Below are positions 17,252 through 25,708 of a DNA stretch of 64,000 nucleotides, one piece after another. The DNA comes from Brevibacillus fortis (GTDB taxonomy: Bacteria; Bacillota; Bacilli; Brevibacillales; Brevibacillaceae). The notes under the pieces were generated by a model. The model searched no databases. It had not been told where the DNA came from and saw only the letters and a program-made list of their open reading frames with translations. Where the stretch lies: the NCBI RefSeq assembly GCF_003013395.1, contig NZ_PXZM01000002.1, forward strand, positions 60,071 through 124,070, written 5' to 3'. The position numbers were made by a program, and so were the translations under genes. Positions within the stretch are counted from its first letter, which is position 1. The number at the start of each line of letters is the position of its first letter.

Positions 17252-19021
17252 CTAGGAAATCTCTCTATCCTTACTAACTCTTCCCTTACAATCTGTCGGT
17301 TGGGTAATCTCAATTGCCCCATCCTCAAACGCTTTTTTAAAAACCGCTACAATGGAAGGATCGAATTGTGTGCCTTGGCATCGCAAGATTTCTTCGTACG
17401 CCTCTTTTTCGGACATGGCTTTGCGATAGGAACGCGTAGAAGTCATCGCATCAAACGTATCGGCTACAGCCAGAATACGCCCAATCAGCGGGATCTCTTC
17501 TCCTTTGAGCTGATCCGGGTAGCCATGTCCATCCCATCGTTCGTGATGATGCCTTACCCCTAGACTGACATGCGCCAGGCTTTCTATCTGCTCCACAATT
17601 TCTCCACCGATAATGGAGTGTCTTTTCATGCATTCATACTCATCAGGCAATAGCTTTCCAGTTTTCAATAGGACATGATCGGGTATGGCTACTTTTCCGA
17701 TATCATGCATTAACCCAGCGTATCGTAAATCATCACGTGACAACGAAAGCTGCTCCTGTTGCTGTAAATAATCGTAAATAATAAGTGCGTAGTGCGTTAC
17801 TCTTTCTGTGTGTCCCGCTGTATAGGGGTCCTTCATCTCTACCGCCAAATAAAAGCTACGGACGATTTGATCCAGACTTTTTTGCGAATGCTCCCGCTCT
17901 CGTGCAATTAAAGCATGCATCTGTTCTGCCATGGTGTTGAATTTATTTTCCAGCAAGATGATTTCCTTCATGCCCTTTATCGGGACACGTATCGAAAAAT
18001 CACCTTTCAATAGGGAGTCAGTGGCAGTCACCAGGTTATAAATTGGCTCGCCAATCCATTTAGATAAACGATGAGACACATAACAGGCAAATATAACGAT
18101 CAAGAAGAGTGTGAAAAAAAAGATGAGGTTTAATCGATCTAACCGTTCATTAATATCGTCTCTTGGCAACCATTCAAAATAAGCACCACCGCTTTGTTCA
18201 GAAACGCGACGATATACGTAAATGTCTTCGCCTTCGATGAGCAAAGAAAATATTCCATCTTCCTTTACATGTTCCCACTGACTTTTTACTGTTTCATAAT
18301 AAGAAAGCTTCTCTATAGGGTGACCAATCTTCTCTTTATCGGTGTGAATCAAAATAGTTCGGGAGGGCAAAAGGACCAACATGCCATACTCTTTTGGGAC
18401 GACATAGGTACAGAGCCAGTCTGTCAGCTTGTCCAGATCGATTTCCACGAATAAATGCCCCGCCACTTTTTTATTCGGATCCTCTATGCGCTTCCCGAGA
18501 AAATATGCTTTTGGGCCACCCTCTTGCTCTTTTCTGGTCAGCAGAACTACCCCATTTTCCCTGGTGCCCCAATACTCTCGCTCCAGCGAAAACAATGGGT
18601 TTTTTTCACTCCACCTCTTGTCTTCATTTAATGATAGAACACTCCCATCGTCCCCAAGAAATACAATATTTCCTACTACGTTTTGGTTGCGAGCGAAACG
18701 CTTGAACATATATTCCATGGATTGTTCCGTTGTCCATTCGCGCTTAGATTCATTCCTCTTTCCTTCTGAGAGGAGTAGATCATCCTCTGACATACGCAAG
18801 ATTAATTTATTCGCCAATTCGTCGGTATCCTTTTGGATAGACTGAAAAAGGGATAGGAGCCGTTCATCAACAAGCGCCATATTCGCATCCATGTTCGTCT
18901 CGTATAGTTCAAAAACCGCTTCTTGGGCTTCTTCATAAAAAAGAAAGCAGATAAGAAGAGTGGGGCTAAGAACCAGCAATAAAAATGTGGAAAATAATCG
19001 ATCCCTCCACTTCAGGTACAC
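17252..19021 (-). CDS. Membrane HD-GYP domain phosphodiesterase-like protein
   Basis: 589 residues. TM1 about 10-28, extracytoplasmic sensor about 30-295 (dCache-like by size), TM2 about 296-315, HAMP about 316-370, then HD-GYP: HTERV (404), HDIGK (439-443), HHHERWDGHGYP (491-502), DTFDAM. All HD and GYP residues are present, so c-di-GMP hydrolysis is plausible; Firmicute members of this class are often annotated simply as metal-dependent phosphohydrolases. No operon partners. Start ATG 19021 is taken because it opens directly into the membrane anchor. Confidence 0.88.
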   Translation of the reverse strand: MYLKWRDRLFSTFLLLVLSPTLLICFLFYEEAQEAVFELYETNMDANMALVDERLLSLFQSIQKDTDELANKLILRMSEDDLLLSEGKRNESKREWTTEQSMEYMFKRFARNQNVVGNIVFLGDDGSVLSLNEDKRWSEKNPLFSLEREYWGTRENGVVLLTRKEQEGGPKAYFLGKRIEDPNKKVAGHLFVEIDLDKLTDWLCTYVVPKEYGMLVLLPSRTILIHTDKEKIGHPIEKLSYYETVKSQWEHVKEDGIFSLLIEGEDIYVYRRVSEQSGGAYFEWLPRDDINERLDRLNLIFFFTLFLIVIFACYVSHRLSKWIGEPIYNLVTATDSLLKGDFSIRVPIKGMKEIILLENKFNTMAEQMHALIAREREHSQKSLDQIVRSFYLAVEMKDPYTAGHTERVTHYALIIYDYLQQQEQLSLSRDDLRYAGLMHDIGKVAIPDHVLLKTGKLLPDEYECMKRHSIIGGEIVEQIESLAHVSLGVRHHHERWDGHGYPDQLKGEEIPLIGRILAVADTFDAMTSTRSYRKAMSEKEAYEEILRCQGTQFDPSIVAVFKKAFEDGAIEITQPTDCKGRVSKDREIS

Positions 19022-19234
19022 AAGCCTCCCCCTTTATTCTGAGCTGTTCACCAAACATATCGATACTCCATTTGTGGCGTGTATATTTACATTGTGTACT
19101 TCACTATTTCCCGCTGGGATCAAACGTAAACCTTTGTTCGCACCAAAAATGGAATCTTCTTCATCCATAGACAAACGGACGCCGTCGTAATATCCTAGCT
19201 AAGAATTATTATCGTATGTGAGGAGATGCATCAG

Positions 19235-20125
19235 ATGAGATACATCCTCCTGGTTTTTCTCGGAGCATGTAGTTACGGCATACTATCAACCATCGTAAAA
19301 CTTGCCTACAAGCAAGGATTTTCACCCGCAGAGGTAATTGGTGGGCAAATGTTTTTGGGCTTTGTGCTCACCTGGATACCCGCTCTTTTCTTCCTGCGGA
19401 CCAAGTTCTCTCTTCGCCAGTTGCTACTATTGGTCGCTGTAGGTCTATGTGTCGGTTCCACGGGAATTATGTACTACAATGCCCTGCAATATATCCCAGC
19501 CTCGATCGCCATCGTCCTTTTGTTTCAATTCACATGGATGGGCGTGCTGGTTGAAGCTGTGATGTCTCGCCGGATGCCTGGAAAGGAGACGATTTTTTCC
19601 CTCCTATTGCTGCTGATAGGGACCCTTTTTGCAGGAGGAATTTTTGAGAGCGGCGGATTGGCCCAATTCCATATCCTCGGTGTCGTATTCGGCCTTCTCT
19701 CTGCCGTTTCTTTTACGTTGTTTATTTTGTTCAGCGGGAAAACCGCCATTGCTGTTAATCCGTGGATTCGCAGTTCCAGCATGGCGACTGGCTCTTTTCT
19801 GTTAGCCAGCCTGATTTACCCGCCTGTTTTTCTATTCAACGGAGCACTGTTGGACGGGTTGTTTCCATACGTATTTTTACTCGCCTTTTTCGGTATTTTG
19901 ATTCCGACCGTTTTTTTCAATTACGGTATGCCCCACATAGGACCGGGAATGGGAGCTATATTAGGAGCAGCTGAGTTGCCTATGGCTGTGCTCTCTTCTT
20001 ATATCATTCTGAATGAATCTGTCTCTATACTCCAAGTGAGTGGTGTCGTGATCATTTTACTCGGAATCATCTTGCCAGAATGGCTGCGCAAGCGAAGCAT
20101 TCGAAGAAACAAGGCTACCTCATAA
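19235..20125 (+). CDS. EamA/DMT-family transporter
   Basis: 296 residues with ten hydrophobic segments in two EamA repeats (drug/metabolite transporter). The first repeat begins LLVFLGACSYGILSTIVKLA, the second LGVVFGLLSAVSFTLFILF. The third repeat-end motif SYIILNESVSILQ is the typical EamA E-x6-Q helix. Substrate unknown. I choose ATG 19235: AGGAG sits nine bases before it, whereas the in-frame ATG at 19226 would touch the ribosome site. Confidence 0.85.
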   Translation: MRYILLVFLGACSYGILSTIVKLAYKQGFSPAEVIGGQMFLGFVLTWIPALFFLRTKFSLRQLLLLVAVGLCVGSTGIMYYNALQYIPASIAIVLLFQFTWMGVLVEAVMSRRMPGKETIFSLLLLLIGTLFAGGIFESGGLAQFHILGVVFGLLSAVSFTLFILFSGKTAIAVNPWIRSSSMATGSFLLASLIYPPVFLFNGALLDGLFPYVFLLAFFGILIPTVFFNYGMPHIGPGMGAILGAAELPMAVLSSYIILNESVSILQVSGVVIILLGIILPEWLRKRSIRRNKATS

Positions 20126-20135
20126 TCGTTGACCC

Positions 20136-20180
20136 AAAGCCCATCCATTGTGCCACTGCAGCATATACGGATGGGCTTTT
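20136..20180 (+). terminator. Terminator of the EamA transporter gene
   Basis: AAAGCCCATCC - 23 bases - GGATGGGCTTTT, ten base pairs with T tail. Confidence 0.7.
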
Positions 20181-20190
20181 CTATGATAAA

Positions 20191-20220
20191 AAACAAAAAA
20201 CCTCTGCTCCACGCAGAGGG
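20191..20220 (-). terminator. Terminator of the DedA gene
   Basis: CCTCTGC - tccac - GCAGAGG stem with TTTTTTGTTTTTT on the minus strand. Confidence 0.75.
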
Positions 20221-20249
20221 TCGTTGACTTCGTTATGATTACATTCGGA

Positions 20250-20909
20250 TTACTCTTTTTGATCACGATTGATCATCAGAGGCTGTGGCGTAGCTGCCAT
20301 GCTTTTTTGTTTTCTCCAAACGGTAAATCCATAATAAGCAGCACCAATGAGTACCAGTATACCTATAACAGAGAAAATCACGGTTCGATTATTCAACAAG
20401 GTCACATAGGAAGTAAGCATCTCCACCTTATTTCCCATGAAATGACCGACCAAAAACAAGATCAGCGTCCATACAAAGCCAGTTGTGTATGAAAACAGGG
20501 CGTACCGTGGAAACGTCATTTTCCCGATCCCGACCAAGTAAGGAACCACATGCCTGACGACAGGAAAGAAGTAACTGATACATAGGGCGTAGCTTCCGTA
20601 ACGATCGAGCAGCGACTGCGCTTGATCTACGTACTTGTTCATTCCTTTTTTACGACTAATCCAGTTCAGTGCAGGTGCACCTAGCCATCTCCCGAGCACA
20701 TATCCTAATGACAGCCCAGAAACGACACCCAAATAGGTCGCGATAAATGCAGGAATAACATGCAGAAGTCCCATCGAGGTCAGAACTCCTGCAGACAGCA
20801 CGATCACCTCATCAGGAATCGGCATACCGACAATCCCTAGCCATAACATAAAGAAAAGAGCAAAATAACCAAACTGACCCACAGACTCGGACAGCATATC
20901 GACGATCAT
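20250..20909 (-). CDS. DedA family membrane protein
   Basis: 219 residues, SNARE-associated/VTT-fold protein with about five hydrophobic segments. Family marks: GMPIPDEVIVLSAGVL (G-x-P-x-P-x-E), then FFPVVRHVVPYLVGIGKM (F/YFPxxRHxxP) containing the conserved Arg. DedA proteins act in undecaprenyl phosphate or lipid flipping and membrane homeostasis. Twelve bases downstream of the methyltransferase gene, so probably one operon. Confidence 0.88.
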   Translation of the reverse strand: MIVDMLSESVGQFGYFALFFMLWLGIVGMPIPDEVIVLSAGVLTSMGLLHVIPAFIATYLGVVSGLSLGYVLGRWLGAPALNWISRKKGMNKYVDQAQSLLDRYGSYALCISYFFPVVRHVVPYLVGIGKMTFPRYALFSYTTGFVWTLILFLVGHFMGNKVEMLTSYVTLLNNRTVIFSVIGILVLIGAAYYGFTVWRKQKSMAATPQPLMINRDQKE

Positions 20910-20921
20910 TTAGAAATCCTC

Positions 20922-21521
20922 CTATCCGACACCTTTGCCATCATCCTTCCGACAAATGTAGACAAACGCAGGTGGCAGATTCAATGGAACCATCTTCACC
21001 GATACTTGCTCAAATACAGCGGAGAGCTGCTTTTTCATTTGCAACGAGTATTGAAAGGCGACAAATACTCCGCCTGGTTTTAGCGCATGATATACCTGAT
21101 CCATAATTTGATCACGCAGCTCTTGCGGGAAGTTGGCAAATGGCAGTCCTGACAGAATACAGTCGGCCTTGCCCAATCCCGCTTCCGAAAGAACCCGATT
21201 CAAATCTACCGCATCTTCGTGGAATCGTACATCGGGAAATAGTGGTTCCAACCTGTTGCGCATATTGGTCTCCTTTTCAAAAGATACCAGTACGGCTTCC
21301 GGCTTTTTCTTTTGGTCAATCCACTTCGTAAAAATACCTGTTCCTGCCCCTAATTCCACAATTGTATGTGCCTGCTCCCAATCGATGGGAGCCACCATTT
21401 GTTTACAAAGCGCACGGGAGCTAGGAGTAATACTGCCTACTTGGCCAGGTGACTGCAAAAAATTATAGAAGAACATCAGCCGATCCTTCATGCTGGATGG
21501 ATGATGACAATCGATCATCAT
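20922..21521 (-). CDS. Class I SAM methyltransferase (phospholipid/rRNA dimethylase-like)
   Basis: 199 residues from ATG 21521 (MIDCHHPSS). SAM motif I is IVELGAGTGIFTK, acidic loop FEKETNMR, and motif IV LSGLPFANFP, the S-G-L-P-F signature of the phosphatidylethanolamine/ErmA-related family. The preceding F-x-FLQSPGQVGSITPSS is also characteristic. A longer frame extends to 21575 but lacks a ribosome site. Pairing with dedA suggests a membrane-lipid role, an inference only. Confidence 0.8.
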   Translation of the reverse strand: MMIDCHHPSSMKDRLMFFYNFLQSPGQVGSITPSSRALCKQMVAPIDWEQAHTIVELGAGTGIFTKWIDQKKKPEAVLVSFEKETNMRNRLEPLFPDVRFHEDAVDLNRVLSEAGLGKADCILSGLPFANFPQELRDQIMDQVYHALKPGGVFVAFQYSLQMKKQLSAVFEQVSVKMVPLNLPPAFVYICRKDDGKGVG

Positions 21522-21757
21522 GTCTATATGCTCCCTTCTTTCGTTTGCTTGTTCTCCATCATATCCAAAAAACATTACGAATTATCTACCAAAAACGAAA
21601 GATTTTCTTACTACTATAACAGTAAACGAATGGAAATAAAAATTCCTCCGTCTATAGTCGGATCAAATAATCACGCTCATGATGGTTTTTCGAGTTATTT
21701 CGATACGTTACAATAACAGTAGATCAAGTTTACCATCTAATCGAGGAGGACTTATTT

Positions 21758-22066
21758 ATGGATTATAAAGGTGTAAAAGTCATAACGCACGCTAGCACAT
21801 TTTTTGCACCGATCCTTGTGCCCATTGTTGTCTGGCTACTCGTACAAAATCGTGACGCTAAAAATATGGCGCTTCAAGCTTTGTTCTTCCACATCATTAT
21901 GACGGTACTCATCGCTATTTCCTGGTTCTTCACCTTCTTGTTGATTGGGATTCCATTCCTGATTGTGTTTGGACTGATGGCGATCTACTATCCGATTAAA
22001 GGTATCATTTATTCCTTAAATGGACGCCCATTCTCCTACCCATTCGTCGGTTGGATTGGCAGATAA
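21758..22066 (+). CDS. DUF4870 membrane protein
   Basis: 102 residues with three hydrophobic segments (about 12-30, 38-60, 63-83). The sequence order, starting ITHASTFFAPILVPIVVWLL, with the N-terminal 'H-x-S-x-F-x-P' and the central QALFFHI, is that of the DUF4870 family. Function unknown. Ribosome site GGAGG precedes ATG 21758; a terminator follows at once, so it is monocistronic. Confidence 0.8.
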   Translation: MDYKGVKVITHASTFFAPILVPIVVWLLVQNRDAKNMALQALFFHIIMTVLIAISWFFTFLLIGIPFLIVFGLMAIYYPIKGIIYSLNGRPFSYPFVGWIGR

Positions 22067-22080
22067 GCTCGTTACACAAC

Positions 22081-22118
22081 AAAGACCAGCTATCCTTTAG
22101 TAGGAAGCTGGTCTTTTT
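22081..22118 (+). terminator. DUF4870 gene terminator
   Basis: AAAGACCAGC - loop - GCTGGTCTTTTTGTT. Confidence 0.8.
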
Positions 22119-22147
22119 GTTATGGTAGAGCCTAATATCAATCGAGA

Positions 22148-22780
22148 TTAGGAGCCTACTGTGAAGCGCTCATTGCGATGCTTCGGATTTTCAATTTCAT
22201 CGAGCAACGCCACTGCGTAGTCAGCATAGCTCACATAGCTCTGTCCGCTAGCATTCACTAACAGGTGGTCTTTTCCGAGTTGGTACGCACCTGTTCTCTC
22301 CCCTGCTGGGTCAAAAAAGGCAGATGGACTGACATAGGTCCATTGAATATCGTTTGACTCTTCCAATACACGCAAGTATTCTCCATGCTTTTGAGCCGTT
22401 GCCAAGTAAGCCTTAGGGAAATCAGGAGTTTCTACGAGACGCAGTGTTTTCGCTTCGTCTACAAACAAACTGCCTGCACCGCCTACAACGAGTAAACGTG
22501 TAGAAGGAGCACCCTTCAACGCTTCAATCAAAGCCTTCCCTGATTCTACGTGCAAATGTTCTTGACCTGCTGGTGCACCAAAAGCATTCACGACTACGTC
22601 AAAGCTGTTCAAATCTGCTGCTGTTAGGTCAAACACATCTTTTTGAATCACAGCTACGTCTGCCTGCTCGATTTTGGATGCATCACGCACAATCGCTGTC
22701 ACTTGATGGCCACGATCAAGCGCTTCTTTCATAATTACCTTACCTGCTTTACCGCTTGCTGCTACAATTGCAATCTTCAT
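22148..22780 (-). CDS. NAD(P)-binding oxidoreductase (NmrA/YwnB-like)
   Basis: 210 residues. Atypical short-chain dehydrogenase: Rossmann dinucleotide site IAIVAASGKAGKVIMKEA, then the NAFGAPAG strand 4 motif and RLLVVGGAGSLF. The family lacks the usual Tyr-x3-Lys catalytic pair and often acts as a quinone/redox sensor or flavin-linked reductase. Start ATG 22780 follows GGAGG at a good distance. The upstream region has a clear promoter and two palindromes, pointing to control by a DUF24/HxlR-type regulator (separate entry). Confidence 0.82.
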   Translation of the reverse strand: MKIAIVAASGKAGKVIMKEALDRGHQVTAIVRDASKIEQADVAVIQKDVFDLTAADLNSFDVVVNAFGAPAGQEHLHVESGKALIEALKGAPSTRLLVVGGAGSLFVDEAKTLRLVETPDFPKAYLATAQKHGEYLRVLEESNDIQWTYVSPSAFFDPAGERTGAYQLGKDHLLVNASGQSYVSYADYAVALLDEIENPKHRNERFTVGS

Positions 22781-22810
22781 GATGATATTCCTCCATTTGT
22801 ATGTTGTGGA

Positions 22811-22905
22811 TGTAACCGAATTAGTTACAACTCTTTCAAAAAGAATAGGCACTTACCGCATCGCCTTGTTGTAATCATTGTAGTTACAACGAAACAAAAA
22901 GTCAA
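22811..22905 (-). promoter_or_regulatory. Oxidoreductase promoter with two palindromic operators
   Basis: On the minus strand: -35 TTGACT (22900-22905), 17-base spacer, -10 TACAAT (22877-22882). A perfect 7+7 inverted repeat GTTGTAA-N9-TTACAAC (22868-22890) overlies the -10. A second palindrome, GTAAC-N7-GTTAC, is at 22812-22828. The HxlR-type gene at 38894 has a similar GTAAC palindrome beside its own target. Confidence 0.6.
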
Positions 22906-22968
22906 CCCTGTTTTTTCATCGCATAAAAAAAGCACCCGGGTATTCAAACATACACCAGGTGCTAGCTG

Positions 22969-23358
22969 TTACTTCTTTTTCGTCGGACCGCTCCAGGTAA
23001 TGAACCCGCCTTGCAGATGGGTCATCTGAGGAATGCCGTGTTTCTTTAAAATTTTTGCTGCCTGCTTACTACGCATCCCGCTCCGACAGTACAGCAATAT
23101 ATCGTTTTTGCTGGAAATTTCTTTTGCTCGATGGTCGAGCTGAGACAAAGGGATGTTCACCGCTGATGGAATATGACCGGCTTTATATTCGTGCGGCTCG
23201 CGTACGTCGATGAGCAGCACTCTGCTTTTTTGGTTGACCCGTTCCTTGAACTGATCTGACTTGAGATTTTCCAATCCCTTCACAGGAACGAAACGAGAGA
23301 TGACATACCAAATAATTACCGCATAGGCGATCAGCAAAAGGATTGTAGTGAAACTCAT
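22969..23358 (-). CDS. Membrane-anchored rhodanese
   Basis: 129 residues. N-terminal hydrophobic anchor (residues 4-22) followed by one rhodanese domain. The sulfur-carrying cysteine is in LLYCRSGMRS (about residue 90); DVREPHEYKAGHIPSAVN is the CH2A motif. Transfers sulfane sulfur. Directly downstream of cstR, as in persulfide-detoxification clusters. Confidence 0.88.
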   Translation of the reverse strand: MSFTTILLLIAYAVIIWYVISRFVPVKGLENLKSDQFKERVNQKSRVLLIDVREPHEYKAGHIPSAVNIPLSQLDHRAKEISSKNDILLYCRSGMRSKQAAKILKKHGIPQMTHLQGGFITWSGPTKKK

Positions 23359-23382
23359 AGGAAACTCCTCTCCAAAATCGGT

Positions 23383-23649
23383 TTAACGGCTCTTAACCAA
23401 AAGCTCTACCGCTTCTTTTACTAGCTTGCTCGTGTCTCCACCAGTAGCCTGCTCTTCTAACAAACAGCGTTGCAGGTTTTCCGCCACAATCTGGGCAATA
23501 GCCTTGTCTGAAGCGTTGCGAACGGCGGAGAGCTGCGCGACCACGTCTTTGCAGTTTTTCTGCTCGTCCATCATTTTTAGTACACCGCGAACCTGTCCTT
23601 CGATTCGGCGTAAACGTCTTTTGATATCGTCACTGTAGTTGTAATCCAT
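23383..23649 (-). CDS. cstR: Persulfide-sensing repressor CstR (CsoR family)
   Basis: 88 residues from ATG 23649, which follows AGGAGG. CsoR/RcnR four-helix-bundle repressor. Of the copper-binding Cys-His-Cys triad of CsoR, both cysteines are retained (C33 and C62) but the His position is Asn58; that pattern marks CstR, which senses reactive sulfur by linking the two Cys. The clustering of rhodanese, DsrE, TauE, TusA and metallo-beta-lactamase genes supports the assignment. Its own promoter bears an operator-like site. Confidence 0.85.
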   Translation of the reverse strand: MDYNYSDDIKRRLRRIEGQVRGVLKMMDEQKNCKDVVAQLSAVRNASDKAIAQIVAENLQRCLLEEQATGGDTSKLVKEAVELLVKSR

Positions 23650-23698
23650 ATGAATTCCTCCTGTTTCACGACAAGGCATACGTATCTGCTTGTTCACC

Positions 23699-23740
23699 TT
23701 ACATATACAGGTATCTTATGCGAAATACAGGCAATGTCAA
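23699..23740 (-). promoter_or_regulatory. cstR promoter and operator-like site
   Basis: -35 TTGACA (23735-23740), 16-base spacer, -10 TAAGAT (23713-23718). ATACCTGTATATGTAA (23699-23714) abuts the -10 and resembles the other ATACC-centred palindromes of the cluster. Confidence 0.6.
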
Positions 23741-23762
23741 GCCAAGCGCCTACACCAGCTGT

Positions 23763-24245
23763 TTAAATAAACAGGTTTACTTTTGCCTGTGTCGCATCCC
23801 CCAAATAAGCTGCTACACCTGCATACTCCATTCCGTCGAGCAATTCCTCCTGTTTGAGACCGAGCAAATCCATCGTCATCGTACAAGCGACCAGCTTCAC
23901 TCCCTGCTCCTGAGCCAGCTCGATGAGTTGTGGAAGCGTCAGGGCATTGTGTTTTTTCATGACATGCTTGATCATCTCTGGTCCCATGCCCATCATGTTC
24001 ATTTTAGACAGTCCCAGCTTCTTGGCGCCTCTTGGCATCATCCAACCGAACGCCTTTTCAAGCCACCCCTTTTCTACCTTCACGATCTCGTCCTTACGCA
24101 TGGTATTCAGTCCCCAAAAGGTGAAGAAAATCGTGACATCATGATCATAGGCCGCAGCTCCGTTCGCAATAATGAAGGCTGCAATCGCTTTATCCAAGTC
24201 GCCGCTGAACAGCACAATCGTCGTTTTTTCTTTTTGTTTTTCCAT
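23763..24245 (-). CDS. DsrE/DsrF-like sulfur-carrier protein
   Basis: 160 residues from ATG 24245 (MEKQKEKTT), preceded by GGAGTG. DsrE/DrsH fold: beta strand TTIVLFSGDLDKAIAAF, then HDVTIFFTFWGLN and the C-terminal LVACTMTMDLLGL segment, whose Cys is the likely persulfide carrier. Members accept sulfur from TusA. Between cstR and the TauE gene; an ATACC-type site sits 25 bases upstream. Confidence 0.85.
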   Translation of the reverse strand: MEKQKEKTTIVLFSGDLDKAIAAFIIANGAAAYDHDVTIFFTFWGLNTMRKDEIVKVEKGWLEKAFGWMMPRGAKKLGLSKMNMMGMGPEMIKHVMKKHNALTLPQLIELAQEQGVKLVACTMTMDLLGLKQEELLDGMEYAGVAAYLGDATQAKVNLFI

Positions 24246-24270
24246 GTAAGAACACTCCTTCATAATACTT

Positions 24271-24286
24271 ATACTTGTATAGGTAT
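24271..24286 (-). promoter_or_regulatory. CstR-like operator upstream of DsrE gene
   Basis: ATACCTATACAAGTAT read on the minus strand; imperfect dyad 26 bases before ATG 24245. Confidence 0.5.
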
Positions 24287-24329
24287 AAAAATAAACGAAA
24301 GAAGCCTTTGCACCGAAAAGCATCTTTCC

Positions 24330-25118
24330 TTATAGAATGTCACTCCAAATCTTGATCGCTGTTCCACAGATCAGCACAATCAGTCCATAACGCAAATATT
24401 TCACGTCGCTCTTGGCGCTGACCATACTACCCACCGGTGCCCCCAAAACACTTCCGATGACCGTATACAAAACGGGCAAGAGCGGAATTTGCCCGCCCGA
24501 CAGCTTCCCGATCACACCACCGATTGCGGAGATGAATACAATAGCCAAAGATGAGGCAATCGTCACCCGCGTAGGTATTTTCAACACGGTCAGCATGATC
24601 GGAATGAGGATGAACGCTCCCCCTGCACCGACAATCCCAGATACGATTCCCACGGCAAACGCAGCACCAGCAGCAATGAAGCGGTTATATGCGACTTCCC
24701 CTGCTGCCCCTTCTGTTCCTCTATTTTTCACGAGCATCAAAATCACGGCGATGATCCCCAGTATCCCGTACACCAAATTGATGCTTTCATTCGACAAGTA
24801 TTGGGAGAGAGCCGCACCAATCAAGCTACCCGCCAAGATGCTTACACCCATATCTCTGACAAGTCCTTTATGAATCAGGGGCGAGTTTTTCCCGTTTCTT
24901 TTGCGGAAAGCCAGTACGCCAGACAGCGACGCGAAAAATACTTGAAACATCGATATCACCGAAACTTCCTGGGCAGAAAACTGTGCCACACCTAGTGCCG
25001 GTGGTATAAACAGGAGCATCGGGTAGCTGATGATCGCTCCGCCAATCCCGAGCAATCCGGAAAAAAAAGAACCGACAAAACCGAGAGAGACCATGAGCAG
25101 AAGCAGCATAACGTCCAT
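24330..25118 (-). CDS. TauE/SafE-family sulfite/organic-anion exporter
   Basis: 262 residues, eight to nine hydrophobic segments in two repeats. The N-terminal FVGSFFSGLLGIGGAIISYP and the internal GIVSGIVGAGGAFILIPIML are the two TauE signature loops. Members move sulfite, sulfonates or related anions, fitting the sulfur-detoxification cluster. Start ATG 25118 follows GGAGGATAT. Confidence 0.88.
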   Translation of the reverse strand: MDVMLLLLMVSLGFVGSFFSGLLGIGGAIISYPMLLFIPPALGVAQFSAQEVSVISMFQVFFASLSGVLAFRKRNGKNSPLIHKGLVRDMGVSILAGSLIGAALSQYLSNESINLVYGILGIIAVILMLVKNRGTEGAAGEVAYNRFIAAGAAFAVGIVSGIVGAGGAFILIPIMLTVLKIPTRVTIASSLAIVFISAIGGVIGKLSGGQIPLLPVLYTVIGSVLGAPVGSMVSAKSDVKYLRYGLIVLICGTAIKIWSDIL

Positions 25119-25231
25119 ATATCCTCCTCGCATTCACACTTAACACATCGGAATACTTAACCCTCTTTTCAAATGAACCATCTTCAAGTAAAATTAATTC
25201 CAAGTAAATAACTGTGAATAAGGTGATTTAA

Positions 25232-25402
25232 ATGGTTCGCTTTTTCAAATCCATTTTTCAACATCGTTGCCCCACCTGCCAAGAACCTTTACGCTCACAC
25301 AAAAATGCCTTGTTCAGTGAAAAACAATGCCCAAATGGCCACTACAAAGAAGAAATCTATACGCACCTTGGCGTACGTATCGTTTATGAAAATCAGGAGT
25401 AA
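25232..25402 (+). CDS. Small CPTC/CPNGHY zinc-ribbon-like protein
   Basis: 56 residues; ATG 25232 preceded by AAGGTG. One CxxC (CPTC, residues 13-16) and a CPNGHY motif at about 33-38 suggest a half zinc ribbon; the rest is basic and helical. Runs opposite to the sulfur cluster, between the TauE gene and tusA. Family not recognised. A hairpin follows directly. Confidence 0.55.
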   Translation: MVRFFKSIFQHRCPTCQEPLRSHKNALFSEKQCPNGHYKEEIYTHLGVRIVYENQE

Positions 25403-25440
25403 GCGAGCACTACCAAAACGGTCATCCAAAAGTGCTCGTT
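25403..25440. terminator. Bidirectional terminator
   Basis: CGAGCACT - 18 bases - AGTGCTCG stem after the small gene and after tusA on the other strand. Confidence 0.6.
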
Positions 25441-25449
25441 TCTGTCTCC

Positions 25450-25677
25450 CTACAGCTTTTTCACTAAAAATTTGTACACACCGTTCTCAACCTCATGGGA
25501 AACCAGCTCATTCCCGGTTTGTTTGACCCAAGCGGTGAAATCGTTCAAAGAGCCTTTGTCCGTCGAGAGTACCTCCATGGTTTGACCGGATTGCATTCCG
25601 TCCATTGCTTTTTTTGCTTTTACGATCGGCATCGGGCAAGCCAGGCCTTTTGTATCTACCACAATATCCGCCATCAT
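25450..25677 (-). CDS. tusA: TusA-family sulfur carrier
   Basis: 75 residues. TusA fold with the conserved CPMPIVKAKKAM (Cys about 14), followed by a second half STDKGSLNDFTAWVKQTG. The protein shuttles persulfide to DsrE or rhodanese partners. MM start; either Met possible. Thirty-one bases downstream of the metallo-beta-lactamase gene, so same transcript. Confidence 0.9.
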   Translation of the reverse strand: MMADIVVDTKGLACPMPIVKAKKAMDGMQSGQTMEVLSTDKGSLNDFTAWVKQTGNELVSHEVENGVYKFLVKKL

Positions 25678-25708
25678 TTCATTCCTCCTGTTTATCTTCT
25701 CGTTATCG

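Noticed and set aside
19022..19234. Possible gene between HD-GYP and the EamA transporter
   Set aside because: Only short frames with no ribosome sites; likely the promoter zone of two divergent genes.
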